Assembly (NCBI GenBank): GCA_020861055.1
Contig: JAJBTD010000049.1
Coordinates: 1-16,319, forward strand
Length of the DNA stretch: 16,319 nucleotides
Direction: 5' to 3'
Source of the DNA: Clostridiales bacterium
Lineage (GTDB): Bacteria; Bacillota; Clostridia; Oscillospirales; Oscillospiraceae
The stretch's first letter is position 1. Every line of letters starts with the position of its first letter. Below, one piece after another: positions 5,993 to 12,630 of this stretch. Under the pieces are notes generated by a model that was not told where the DNA came from, searched no databases, and saw only the letters and a list, made by a program, of their open reading frames with translations. The position numbers and the translations under genes were made by a program.

Positions 5993-7585
5993 TCATTTGA
6001 TACGCAGCAGACGGCCAATCGTCTCTCCCTTAGGCATGAGCGTCAGGTCGTCCTTTGTGATGGTCTTGAATAGCAGCAGCAAAGCTGCGTAAACCACCAC
6101 AGCCACTGCGATAGCCATGAGCAAGGAGATGGTATTACTGCTGGTGAGCCGGTACAGCAGACCATAGCAGGCCCAGGCTCCTGCTCCCATCACCACAGAG
6201 GCGATCAGCGGCTTGGCAAACAACCCCAGGAAATTGGGGCAGTTGGGGACGACCCGGTGAAGGACGATGAGATCCAGCAGACAGGTAATGCCGTAGCCGA
6301 TGCAGGAGCCGATAGGAGAGCCGAAGATGTTGATCTCCGGGATGGCCACCACAAAGTAGTCAAACAGCACCATAATCACTCCGCCGATCACCATGGTGAC
6401 GATGGGGACATACAGAATGTCGTGGGCCTGCAATATGGAGTTACACACCAGCATGAGACAGACCGCAATGCTGGCCACCCCCAGGATGGATAAGATGGGG
6501 CCGGCAATGTCCGCCGTCAGGGATGGGAAAAGCAGCTTGACGATGGGGGTCCCCAGCACAATCATGCCCACGCCGCAGGGGAAGGCCACCATAGCGGCAG
6601 TTTTCAGGGAGGAGCCGACCACCCGCGAAACCCCTTTTCGATTCTTCTGCCCAATATAAACCGTAATGGCAGGAACCGCAGAGGCGGTCAAGGCCGCCAT
6701 CAGGGCGGAGGGAATTTGATAGACCGTGAGCACGCCGCTGTACTGGCTGTACAGGCTTCTGGTTTCATCCAGCGTCAGCCCCACCGCATTTTGCAGCTGA
6801 TTTTGAATCAGAGAGGTGTCAATGGTAGTAAGAATAGAGGTGGCGGAGCTGGTCAGAGTAATGGGTATGGCCAGGGTGAGACAGGTTTTCAGGATGCGTT
6901 TGCCGCTCCAAGGGGTGTCGTTGGACACAGCGGGCTCCAGGCGGCGGGTGTGGAGATACTCCACCGCCAAGTAGCACAGAGCCACCAGTTCCGAAACGGT
7001 AACGCCTACAATGGCACCGGCAGCGGCGGTAGACTCGTCCCTGCCGCTGTTGATGAGGATCATGGCCAAAGAAAGCCCCACAATGAGCTTGAACAGTGCC
7101 TCAATAATCTGAGAGACGGAGGAGGGTGTCATGTGGGAATGGCCCTGGGCATAGCCCCGGAAAGCGGCAATACCGGAAACCAGGAACACGGAAGGGGCCA
7201 GCGCACGCATACACAGGGCAGATTTGGGGTTGCCCAGCAGCTCGGCGAAGGTATCCGCCCAGAAGAACATCGCCAGGGAGCATACCGCCCCAAAGGCCAG
7301 AAAGAAAAGGAGGGAAACCCGGAATATCTTGTGTACCTGGTTCTGCCGGCCCTGTGCATTGGCCTCGGAAATCATCTTGGACAGCGCCGTGGGGATACCT
7401 GCCGTGGAAATCATGAGCAGGATGTTAAAGACATTAAAGGCGTTGGAGAAATCGGTATAGCCGCTGCCCAGGATGTTGATGAGCGGCATCTTGTAGACGG
7501 CGCTGATGATTTTGACCAGGACGATACCGGCAGCCAGGATGGCCGCGCCTCCGAAGAAGGTATTCTGCTTCTGCTTATTTGACAT
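5993..7585 (-). CDS. SpoVB/MurJ-like MOP-superfamily lipid flippase
   Basis: A 530-residue integral membrane protein with roughly 14 hydrophobic helices, starting FFGGAAILAAGIVLVKII. Motifs such as FRGYAQGHSHMTPSSVSQII (about residues 140-160) are typical of the polysaccharide-biosynthesis/SpoVB/YabM branch of the MATE-like exporters, which flip lipid-linked wall precursors. Which lipid it moves, and whether it acts in growth or in spore cortex formation, cannot be told from sequence. Its place just before mazG corresponds to yabM-yabN in Bacillus. The start at 7585 (MSNKQKQN) follows AAGGAG; the frame extends to 7642 but without support. Bases 7586-7681, between punA and this gene, show no convincing promoter or terminator. 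Confidence 0.92.
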   Translation of the reverse strand: MSNKQKQNTFFGGAAILAAGIVLVKIISAVYKMPLINILGSGYTDFSNAFNVFNILLMISTAGIPTALSKMISEANAQGRQNQVHKIFRVSLLFFLAFGAVCSLAMFFWADTFAELLGNPKSALCMRALAPSVFLVSGIAAFRGYAQGHSHMTPSSVSQIIEALFKLIVGLSLAMILINSGRDESTAAAGAIVGVTVSELVALCYLAVEYLHTRRLEPAVSNDTPWSGKRILKTCLTLAIPITLTSSATSILTTIDTSLIQNQLQNAVGLTLDETRSLYSQYSGVLTVYQIPSALMAALTASAVPAITVYIGQKNRKGVSRVVGSSLKTAAMVAFPCGVGMIVLGTPIVKLLFPSLTADIAGPILSILGVASIAVCLMLVCNSILQAHDILYVPIVTMVIGGVIMVLFDYFVVAIPEINIFGSPIGSCIGYGITCLLDLIVLHRVVPNCPNFLGLFAKPLIASVVMGAGAWACYGLLYRLTSSNTISLLMAIAVAVVVYAALLLLFKTITKDDLTLMPKGETIGRLLRIK

Positions 7586-7681
7586 AGAAACGCTCCTTGC
7601 CCAAATGACGGATGACTCTTTTCCTGAGGAGATTTTATCCATCTGTCCGGGGAAAAAGAATAGCCCGGTGCATTTTGCGCC

Positions 7682-8506
7682 TTACAGCTCCGCCACGCAC
7701 CGCCGTACCAGCCGGGAGAACCGGTCGCTGGCTGCCGCGGCGGACGACAGGACCTCCTCCTCACTGAGTGGCTGATTCAGAATACCAGCAGCCATATTGG
7801 TCAGCAGAGAAAAGCCCAGCACCTTCATACCGCAGTGCCGCGCCACCAGAGCCTCCGGGACGGTGGACATTCCTACGGCGTCGGCGCCCAGGATGCGGGC
7901 TGCCCGCACCTCCGCAGGAGACTCGTATTGAGGGCCGGGGAAGTACATATAGACGCCCTCTTGGAGAGGAATATTCAACTCTGCAGCAGCCCGCTTTGCC
8001 AGGACCTGGTACTCAGGCGCGTAAAGAGTGGTGGTGTCCGGAAACCGTGGGCCGAACTCCGGCAGATTGGGGCCGCGGAGGGGAGATTCCAGCGCCAGCT
8101 TAATGTGGTCGGTGATGAGCATCAGCGTTCCGGCAGACCAGTTCTCGTTGACGCATCCTGCGGCATTGGTGACAATCATATCCTCCGCGCCCAGCAAGCG
8201 GATGACCCGGACGGCATAGGTGACCTCCTGAAGGGAATAGCCCTCATAGTAGTGCATCCGCCCCTGCATAACGGCCACCGGCTTGCCCTCCAGCGTGCCG
8301 AAGAGAAATTGCCCCTTATGGCCCGGTGCCGTAGACGTGCGGAAGTGCGGGATATCCCCATAGGAGACGGCGATGGGGTTTTCCAGCTGATCCCCCAAAA
8401 AGCCCAGCCCTGAGCCAAGAATCATTAAAATACGGGGCTGAAAGCCATTTAGCCGACTGCGCAGGTAAGCAGCGCTCTCCTGGTACTGTTCTATCGTAAA
8501 GCTCAT
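7682..8506 (-). CDS. punA: Purine nucleoside phosphorylase
   Basis: This enzyme splits purine (deoxy)ribonucleosides with phosphate into free base and (deoxy)ribose 1-phosphate. The 274-residue length and motifs fit the trimeric class: GSGLG phosphate loop (31-35), PGHKG (61-65), QGRMHYYEGY (81-90), NAAG (114-117), FPGPQYESPAE (189-199), AVGMSTVPE (210-218) and TNMAAG (236-241), where the Asn is the residue that selects 6-oxopurines (inosine and guanosine types). AAAGGAGG lies directly before the ATG. It has its own promoter in the 129-base gap after cdd. With cdd upstream and deoC downstream it completes a nucleoside catabolic set, although no phosphopentomutase gene is present in the window. 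Confidence 0.95.
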   Translation of the reverse strand: MSFTIEQYQESAAYLRSRLNGFQPRILMILGSGLGFLGDQLENPIAVSYGDIPHFRTSTAPGHKGQFLFGTLEGKPVAVMQGRMHYYEGYSLQEVTYAVRVIRLLGAEDMIVTNAAGCVNENWSAGTLMLITDHIKLALESPLRGPNLPEFGPRFPDTTTLYAPEYQVLAKRAAAELNIPLQEGVYMYFPGPQYESPAEVRAARILGADAVGMSTVPEALVARHCGMKVLGFSLLTNMAAGILNQPLSEEEVLSSAAAASDRFSRLVRRCVAEL

Positions 8507-8544
8507 AAGGGCCTCCTTTGTGCCGCTCCAAATCAGATTTTACC

Positions 8545-8573
8545 ATTTTACACCGATTGCCGCCGAATTGCAA
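8545..8573 (-). promoter_or_regulatory. Internal promoter upstream of punA
   Basis: Read on the minus strand: -35 box TTGCAA (8573-8568), 17-base spacer, -10 box TAAAAT (8550-8545). The start would fall near 8538, about 30 bases before the punA ATG. This could let punA and the genes after it be expressed apart from the DUF3810-cdd pair. Confidence 0.65.
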
Positions 8574-8635
8574 CCGGAAATGGCCGTCTTTTGGGTGTGC
8601 AAGCATTCAGATGATTTGTTCCGTCATTGGCTGCA

Positions 8636-9031
8636 TCAGTCCATCCCATCCGGCCCGAAGCCATCCGGCAGCAGCTGGTTCAGCGTCCGCTCCACATACT
8701 CATGCTTCTCGTTTGCCACCAGTACCCGGAGATGGGGGGCGAACTCATACAGCATCTGGCGGCCGGCGCCGCAGGGCCAGCAGTAGTCTTTGGAATTGCC
8801 CCCCCCCGCCAGGGTGACAAAGTCATTCCGGTGTCCCTCGCTGACCGCTTTGACCAAAGCGGTGCGCTCGGCGCAGATGGTGGAGCCAAAGGCAGAGTTC
8901 TCCACATTGCAGCCGGTAAAGACAGTCCCGTCCTTGCAAAGCAAGGCGGCGCCCACCGGGAAGTGAGAATAAGGGACATAAGAACGCTCCAGCATGGTAA
9001 ATGCCAGCTCCACCAGTTCACGATCGGTCAT
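8636..9031 (-). CDS. cdd: Cytidine deaminase with one zinc cysteine replaced by glycine
   Basis: Cytidine deaminase converts cytidine and deoxycytidine to uridine and deoxyuridine. The 131-residue product aligns by eye with Bacillus Cdd along its length: YVPYSHFPVGAAL (18-30), GCNVEN (40-45), and the first active-site motif CAERTA (53-58) with zinc ligand Cys53 and proton-shuttling Glu55. The second motif should be PCGACRQ; here it reads PCGAGRQ (86-92), so Cys87 is present but the third ligand is Gly90 (codon GGC at 8764-8762, one base from TGC). Another cysteine, Cys84, lies close by. GGAAAGGAG at about 9048-9040 supports the start at 9031. An in-frame ATG at 9058 overlaps the upstream stop as ATGA but lies before that site. 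Activity is doubtful unless Cys84 substitutes or the base is an error. Confidence 0.92.
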   Translation of the reverse strand: MTDRELVELAFTMLERSYVPYSHFPVGAALLCKDGTVFTGCNVENSAFGSTICAERTALVKAVSEGHRNDFVTLAGGGNSKDYCWPCGAGRQMLYEFAPHLRVLVANEKHEYVERTLNQLLPDGFGPDGMD

Positions 9032-9054
9032 TATAATGACACTCCTTTCCATAT

Positions 9055-10203
9055 TCATGGCAGATAGTAGGCCGCCAGCAGGTCTACGCAGGCTCCGTAG
9101 CTTTTCATAATGTCCTCCTGACCGTAGCTGCTGGCAAAGGAGGAATAGACGGCCTCTGCGGCCTCAGAAGCCGGGGACTCAAACTGCGCCCAATAGTTGT
9201 TGTTAAAGGTCAGATCGGCCAGCACCTGTTCATTGACAGTAGCCCGAACCTCCCGCCACAGCTCTCGGTCGGCGGAATAGAGGGCGTTACCCACATGGAT
9301 GTACCCCATCAGCGCCGCAGAATACTGAAACTCCGCATCATTGCTGCTCAGGCCCACCACGATAGCCAGAAAGTTGCATTCCGACTCCTGGGCCACATTC
9401 CGCTGGTGGGCCAGCTCATGGAGGATGGTGGCTGGGACCAGGGCGGCGGGAGCGTCGACGTTTACCATGGACTCTCCAGTGAAAGGAAAATAGAACCCGG
9501 TGAAGCCCAGCCAGCTCATCAGCCGGGAGAAGAACATGGGCTTTGCCTGGGCCTCCTCCAAATCGAGGCATGGAAACTCATCATAGAGGACTTCATACAG
9601 TCCGCTGCTCCGCTGGAACAGGGTCTCGCTGTCCCCCACATAGACCCCTTCGTCATCCCGAAGCACCCCGTCTGAGAGGTCATTACAGTATTCAGCAAAG
9701 AGACAGGCCAGATCGTATAGCTCAGAGACGGTAATTTCACGGCCCTCCAGACCACTCATCTCTGAGAAAGTATCCCCGTAGTAGTTAATGCCCCAGGTCA
9801 GCGTATACCCGGAGTAGATAAATAGCCCCGCCGAGAGCATGGCCAGCCCCCGTCTCAACAGCCGTCGGAGGGGGTGGGTCCGCCTCCCCCGGAGACGGTG
9901 AATCAGACTTTTCCCCACCACCCAAAGGGAACGGAGGGTAAAGCTCAGGATGCCCACCACCGCCGCCGCCCAGACGAGCTCCGCCATCGAGAAAGGCAGG
10001 CAGCTACACAGCCGGGCGAAGCTGTGCTTGACTGGCGTAGTGACGTTGTCGATGACCCAGTTGACCAGGGACTTGTCCGTACACAGTAGCCGAAGCAGCA
10101 GAAGTATCATCGAGGGGACGGCTACTGCCAGCAGAAAGGGGATGTAAAGAGAGAATGTCGCCCTCCCCTGCTCTTTTCTTCCCTTGGTTGATTGCCGATT
10201 CAG
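9055..10203 (-). CDS. DUF3810 membrane protein with zinc-metallopeptidase motif
   Basis: The conserved part matches DUF3810: two or three N-terminal membrane helices, then an outside domain with HELAHQRNVAQESECNFLA, a zinc-protease type HExxH motif with downstream glutamates. Whether it cleaves a substrate is unknown. The first ATG is at 10110, but it has no ribosome binding site and would cut the first helix to MILLLLRLL. The frame continues upstream with YIPFLLAVAVPS, completing a helix, preceded by a basic stretch (KGRKEQGR). AGAGGAGGGA at 10220-10211 lies 7 bases before an in-frame CTG (10203-10201), which I take as the likely start (382 residues; 351 from the ATG). No ATG, GTG or TTG lies between the upstream in-frame stop and 10110. 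The family call is firm, the start less so. Confidence 0.85.
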   Translation of the reverse strand: MNRQSTKGRKEQGRATFSLYIPFLLAVAVPSMILLLLRLLCTDKSLVNWVIDNVTTPVKHSFARLCSCLPFSMAELVWAAAVVGILSFTLRSLWVVGKSLIHRLRGRRTHPLRRLLRRGLAMLSAGLFIYSGYTLTWGINYYGDTFSEMSGLEGREITVSELYDLACLFAEYCNDLSDGVLRDDEGVYVGDSETLFQRSSGLYEVLYDEFPCLDLEEAQAKPMFFSRLMSWLGFTGFYFPFTGESMVNVDAPAALVPATILHELAHQRNVAQESECNFLAIVVGLSSNDAEFQYSAALMGYIHVGNALYSADRELWREVRATVNEQVLADLTFNNNYWAQFESPASEAAEAVYSSFASSYGQEDIMKSYGACVDLLAAYYLP

Positions 10204-10229
10204 ATCCGTTTCCCTCCTCTTGATACGAG

Positions 10230-10246
10230 CTGTCCGATTCGGGCAG
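10230..10246. promoter_or_regulatory. Interrupted palindrome in the DUF3810 leader
   Basis: CTGTCCGATTCGGGCAG has the form CTGnCCGAnTCGGnCAG, a near-perfect dyad. It lies in the 5' leader of the minus-strand transcript, 10 bases upstream of the ribosome binding site at 10220. It could be an operator or a small RNA hairpin affecting translation; there is no direct evidence for either. Confidence 0.35.
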
Positions 10247-10301
10247 GTTAAAAATTCTGGTTCGCAAGACAGGCTTCTTCAAAAGAGAACCTATCAGTGT
10301 C

Positions 10302-10330
10302 ATTATAATGCTGCTGCCTCAAATTCGCAA
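10302..10330 (-). promoter_or_regulatory. Promoter of the minus-strand nine-gene cluster
   Basis: Read on the minus strand: -35 box TTGCGA (10330-10325), 17-base spacer, consensus -10 box TATAAT (10307-10302). The transcript should start near 10295 and carry a leader of about 90 bases before the proposed CTG start of the DUF3810 gene. Confidence 0.75.
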
Positions 10331-10403
10331 GGAGTTTGGCTTTCCTGGGAGAATTTTGTCCCGCACCGGGAGCTTAACGGCAATTTCATGTCAATGTTAC
10401 CTC

Positions 10404-10432
10404 TTGTAATTTCCTCCCACACCCGCTATAAT
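10404..10432 (+). promoter_or_regulatory. Promoter of the 10488-12279 gene pair
   Basis: -35 box TTGTAA (10404-10409), 17-base spacer, consensus -10 box TATAAT (10427-10432). Together with the minus-strand promoter at 10302-10330 it makes a divergent promoter region between the two transcription units. The ribosome binding site GGGAGG is at 10473-10478. Confidence 0.75.
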
Positions 10433-10487
10433 ATAGTTTAATGGATAGAATGTCTACCCGCCAGCGATTACTGGGAGGTTTTATTCA

Positions 10488-11042
10488 ATGGGAAAACATA
10501 CCCGTATGCCGAGTCATGAGTCCAATCTTCTGCTGACATCCGGCTTGATTTTGCTGATTTCTCTGATTTTGGCCGCCATGGCCTATTTTTGCTTCACCCT
10601 GGAGATCATTGACCCTCCTGGTACCAGCGACGCACCCGGCAGAACCGGTTCCTCCGGCGGGGGCACCGGCGTAGCCAGTGCAGACGGCAACACTGGGGAT
10701 ACGGCTGACGATACAGACAACTCCGGTGAACTGGAGAATATCGGCGACCTGATTTTTCCCGGATTCGTGAATTTCAGCATCGGAGACGGCCAGGATTCCA
10801 TTCAACTCACCAATGACAGCAGCAATCAGGCGGTATTTACCTTTACGATCTCCGATTCTGACGGTCAAGTACTTTACACATCCACTGTACAGCCAGGCGA
10901 GAGCGATGAGTGGACAGTCACCGACGCCTACGACCCAGGAACGGGAGGATATGAGATCACCGTCCGTATCGACGCTGTCAGCGCTTCCGGCGATATCACC
11001 TACAACGGCATCACCACCAGCTTTACAGTGGATATGGGGTAA
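10488..11042 (+). CDS. Membrane-anchored extracytoplasmic protein of unknown function
   Basis: I do not recognise this 184-residue protein. It has a short polar N-terminus, one hydrophobic segment (about residues 14-37, LLLTSGLILLISLILAAMAY) with no signal-peptidase or lipobox motif, then a disordered Gly/Ser/Thr/Asp linker (about 43-82). The C-terminal domain (about 83-184) has alternating hydrophobic and polar residues, Asn/Thr/Ser-rich loops and patterns such as AVFTFTISDSDGQVLYTSTV and YEITVRIDAV, suggesting a beta-sandwich like small fibronectin- or Ig-type modules. The topology is probably N-terminus inside with the domain outside. Start is fixed by GGGAGG 9 bases before the ATG. It is followed by a terminator and the DUF815 ATPase gene. 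Confidence 0.85.
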   Translation: MGKHTRMPSHESNLLLTSGLILLISLILAAMAYFCFTLEIIDPPGTSDAPGRTGSSGGGTGVASADGNTGDTADDTDNSGELENIGDLIFPGFVNFSIGDGQDSIQLTNDSSNQAVFTFTISDSDGQVLYTSTVQPGESDEWTVTDAYDPGTGGYEITVRIDAVSASGDITYNGITTSFTVDMG

Positions 11043-11051
11043 ACGATCTTG

Positions 11052-11082
11052 CAGGCTGCCGGACAAACCGGCGGCCTGTTTT
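11052..11082 (+). terminator. Intrinsic terminator between the membrane protein and ATPase genes
   Basis: CAGGCTGCCGG (11052-11062) pairs with CCGGCGGCCTG (11068-11078), 11 bp with one G-U pair, around the loop ACAAA, followed by TTTT (11079-11082). It starts 10 bases after the upstream stop codon and ends 27 bases before the next ATG. Confidence 0.8.
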
Positions 11083-11109
11083 GATACAGGGACAGGGAGA
11101 GATATCATC

Positions 11110-12279
11110 ATGCCACTAAACATTGAAAATTGGAAAAACGCCCCTCTTGGCGGCCTGACCGCCTGTCGGAATCTCCTGGAGCTGCCGGTCCTGTCCGCTC
11201 TGGGGCGGATGTTCCGTGACCTGCGGAGGGAGCGCCCGGGCTGGACGGGACATTACTGTCAGGCTTTTTATGCGCTGACCTCGGAGGGCTATGACGACCT
11301 GGGGCGGTATCTGGAGGATCATATCCGCTATGACGAGTCTCCGGTGGCCCTGTCTGCCGCCAAGGGGACGCTCAGCCCTGTCATCGCTGCCGCCGCCCAA
11401 CGGGATGTGGGGTTGCTCAACGACCTGCTGGCCCTCCCATGGGATGAGCTGTGCAGAGAGGGCGGATTGCCCCGTTGGACGTGCTCTCCCCTGCCGTGTT
11501 TTGATGTGTTTCAGCACTTCTATGAGGAAAACGGCTGTGGACAGTTCGCCCGCTACCGGGCCTTTGTCTGGCAGGATGAGACGTTGATTCCGGTAGAACA
11601 GCCGGACTGTATCCCTGCGGAGGAGATGCTGGGGTATCAGCGCCAGCGGGATCAGGTGGCGGCCAATACCCGTGCGCTGCTCTCCGGCCGACGGGTGAAC
11701 AATATGCTGCTCTACGGGGCCAGCGGTACCGGCAAATCCGCCACTGTCAAGGCGCTGTTGGGAATGGAAGGGATGGAAAACCTCCGGCTCATCGAGGTGG
11801 ACAAGACCGACCTTGGGGGTATCTCCCAGCTGGTGCGGCTTCTGGGCCATCAGCCCCAAAAGTTTATTCTCTTTATCGACGACCTGGCCTTCGACAAGGA
11901 TGACCATAACTACTCTGTGCTCAAGACCATCCTGGAGGGCGGCGTGGAGCCCCGCCCGGACAACGTGGCGGTCTACGCCACCACCAACCGCCGCCACCTG
12001 GTCCGGGAGACCTTTTCCGACCGGCTGGGGGACGAGGTGGATGCCAGCGAGACTATCCAGGAAAAGACCTCTCTCTCCGAGCGATTCGGCCTGCGTGTGC
12101 TGTTTCAGGAGCTGACCAAAGCCCAGTTTCTCAATCTCATCCGGCAGCTGGCTACCCTTCGAGGTGTCGCCATGGAAGAGGAGCAGCTCATGGCTCTCGC
12201 CGTCCGTTGGGACATCCGCAATCCCAACCGAACGCCCCGTTCTGCGGTGCAGTTCATCGACAGTCTGGCGACCTTATAA
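11110..12279 (+). CDS. DUF815 family AAA+ ATPase
   Basis: A 389-residue protein. Residues about 1-165 form an alpha-helical region of unknown role. The ATPase core follows: Walker A GASGTGKS (203-210), Walker B FILFIDDL (252-259) and a sensor-1-like YATTNRRHLV (289-298). DETLIPVEQPD and LGYQRQRDQVAANTRALLSG just before the P-loop are typical of the DUF815 family. Its cellular role is not established. The open frame extends back to 10813, inside the previous gene, but AGGGAGAG about 10 bases before the ATG at 11110 and the start of similarity set the beginning here. No promoter is visible between it and the upstream terminator, so expression may depend on read-through. Confidence 0.92.
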   Translation: MPLNIENWKNAPLGGLTACRNLLELPVLSALGRMFRDLRRERPGWTGHYCQAFYALTSEGYDDLGRYLEDHIRYDESPVALSAAKGTLSPVIAAAAQRDVGLLNDLLALPWDELCREGGLPRWTCSPLPCFDVFQHFYEENGCGQFARYRAFVWQDETLIPVEQPDCIPAEEMLGYQRQRDQVAANTRALLSGRRVNNMLLYGASGTGKSATVKALLGMEGMENLRLIEVDKTDLGGISQLVRLLGHQPQKFILFIDDLAFDKDDHNYSVLKTILEGGVEPRPDNVAVYATTNRRHLVRETFSDRLGDEVDASETIQEKTSLSERFGLRVLFQELTKAQFLNLIRQLATLRGVAMEEEQLMALAVRWDIRNPNRTPRSAVQFIDSLATL

Positions 12280-12289
12280 ATTAAGACAA

Positions 12290-12331
12290 ACAGAGCGCCC
12301 GGCATCCTGTTTGGATGACCGAGCGCTCTGT
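12290..12331 (+). terminator. Hairpin after the DUF815 ATPase gene
   Basis: ACAGAGCGC (12290-12298) pairs with GCGCTCTGT (12323-12331). The helix continues after small internal mismatches with CGG/CCG and CATCC/GGATG around a TGTTT loop. It starts 10 bases after the stop codon. The following T tract is poor (TTCGTC), so termination strength is uncertain. Confidence 0.65.
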
Positions 12332-12348
12332 TCGTCATGCCCCATTCC

Positions 12349-12388
12349 ATCAGCAAAGCCCGACAGACAGCTGCCGGGCTTTGCTGAT
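12349..12388 (-). terminator. Hairpin after the ferredoxin gene
   Basis: ATCAGCAAAGCCCG (12349-12362) and CGGGCTTTGCTGAT (12375-12388) form a perfect 14-bp stem, with a 12-base loop that can pair further (CAG/CTG). It lies 12 bases beyond the ferredoxin stop codon, faces the convergent ATPase hairpin, and lacks a good T tract. Confidence 0.65.
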
Positions 12389-12400
12389 ATGAACAGGAAA

Positions 12401-12571
12401 TCAGTCCTCTTCGATAGCTCCCATGGGGCAGTTGCCAGCACAGGTGCCGCAGGAGATGCAGGCATCCGCGTCGATGACGTAGCTGGTCTCACCCTCGGAG
12501 ATGGCGCCCACGGGGCAGCCCTCAGCACAGGTGCCACAGGAAATGCAGGAATCCGTGATCTTGTAAGCCAT
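12401..12571 (-). CDS. Clostridial-type 2[4Fe-4S] ferredoxin
   Basis: A 56-residue electron carrier with two CxxCxxCxxxCP clusters: Cys9, 12, 15 and 19 (CISCGTCAEGCP), and Cys38, 41, 44 and 48 (CISCGTCAGNCP). The near-identical halves show the ancient duplication typical of this family. It works in the cytoplasm at low potential, with partners such as pyruvate:ferredoxin oxidoreductase or hydrogenases in strict anaerobes; the partner here is unknown. AAGGAGGT before the ATG at 12571 sets the start; a longer frame to 12655 would run through the promoter. The gene is a single transcription unit. Confidence 0.95.
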   Translation of the reverse strand: MAYKITDSCISCGTCAEGCPVGAISEGETSYVIDADACISCGTCAGNCPMGAIEED

Positions 12572-12602
12572 GACAGTTACCTCCTTGTCTGGTGTTGTTC
12601 TT

Positions 12603-12630
12603 ATTGTAGCACGCCCAGAAGAAAAATCAA
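12603..12630 (-). promoter_or_regulatory. Promoter of the ferredoxin gene
   Basis: Read on the minus strand: -35 box TTGATT (12630-12625), 16-base spacer, -10 box TACAAT (12608-12603) preceded by TGC, an extended -10 motif. The start would fall near 12596, about 25 bases before the ATG. Confidence 0.75.

Noticed and set aside
6716..7582. A 288-codon plus-strand open frame opposite the flippase gene
   Set aside because: Antisense shadow of a conserved membrane protein; the composition (His, Gln, Gly, Arg) fits a complementary reading of hydrophobic codons.
9032..9058. Cytidine deaminase start at 9058, overlapping the DUF3810 stop as ATGA
   Set aside because: The AAAGGAG site lies downstream of that ATG and fits the ATG at 9031, which also matches the N-terminus of known cytidine deaminases.
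10004..10303. A 99-codon minus-strand frame starting at an ATG next to the promoter
   Set aside because: The ATG overlaps the -10 box of the predicted promoter, so it would not be on the transcript, and it overlaps the DUF3810 gene in another frame.
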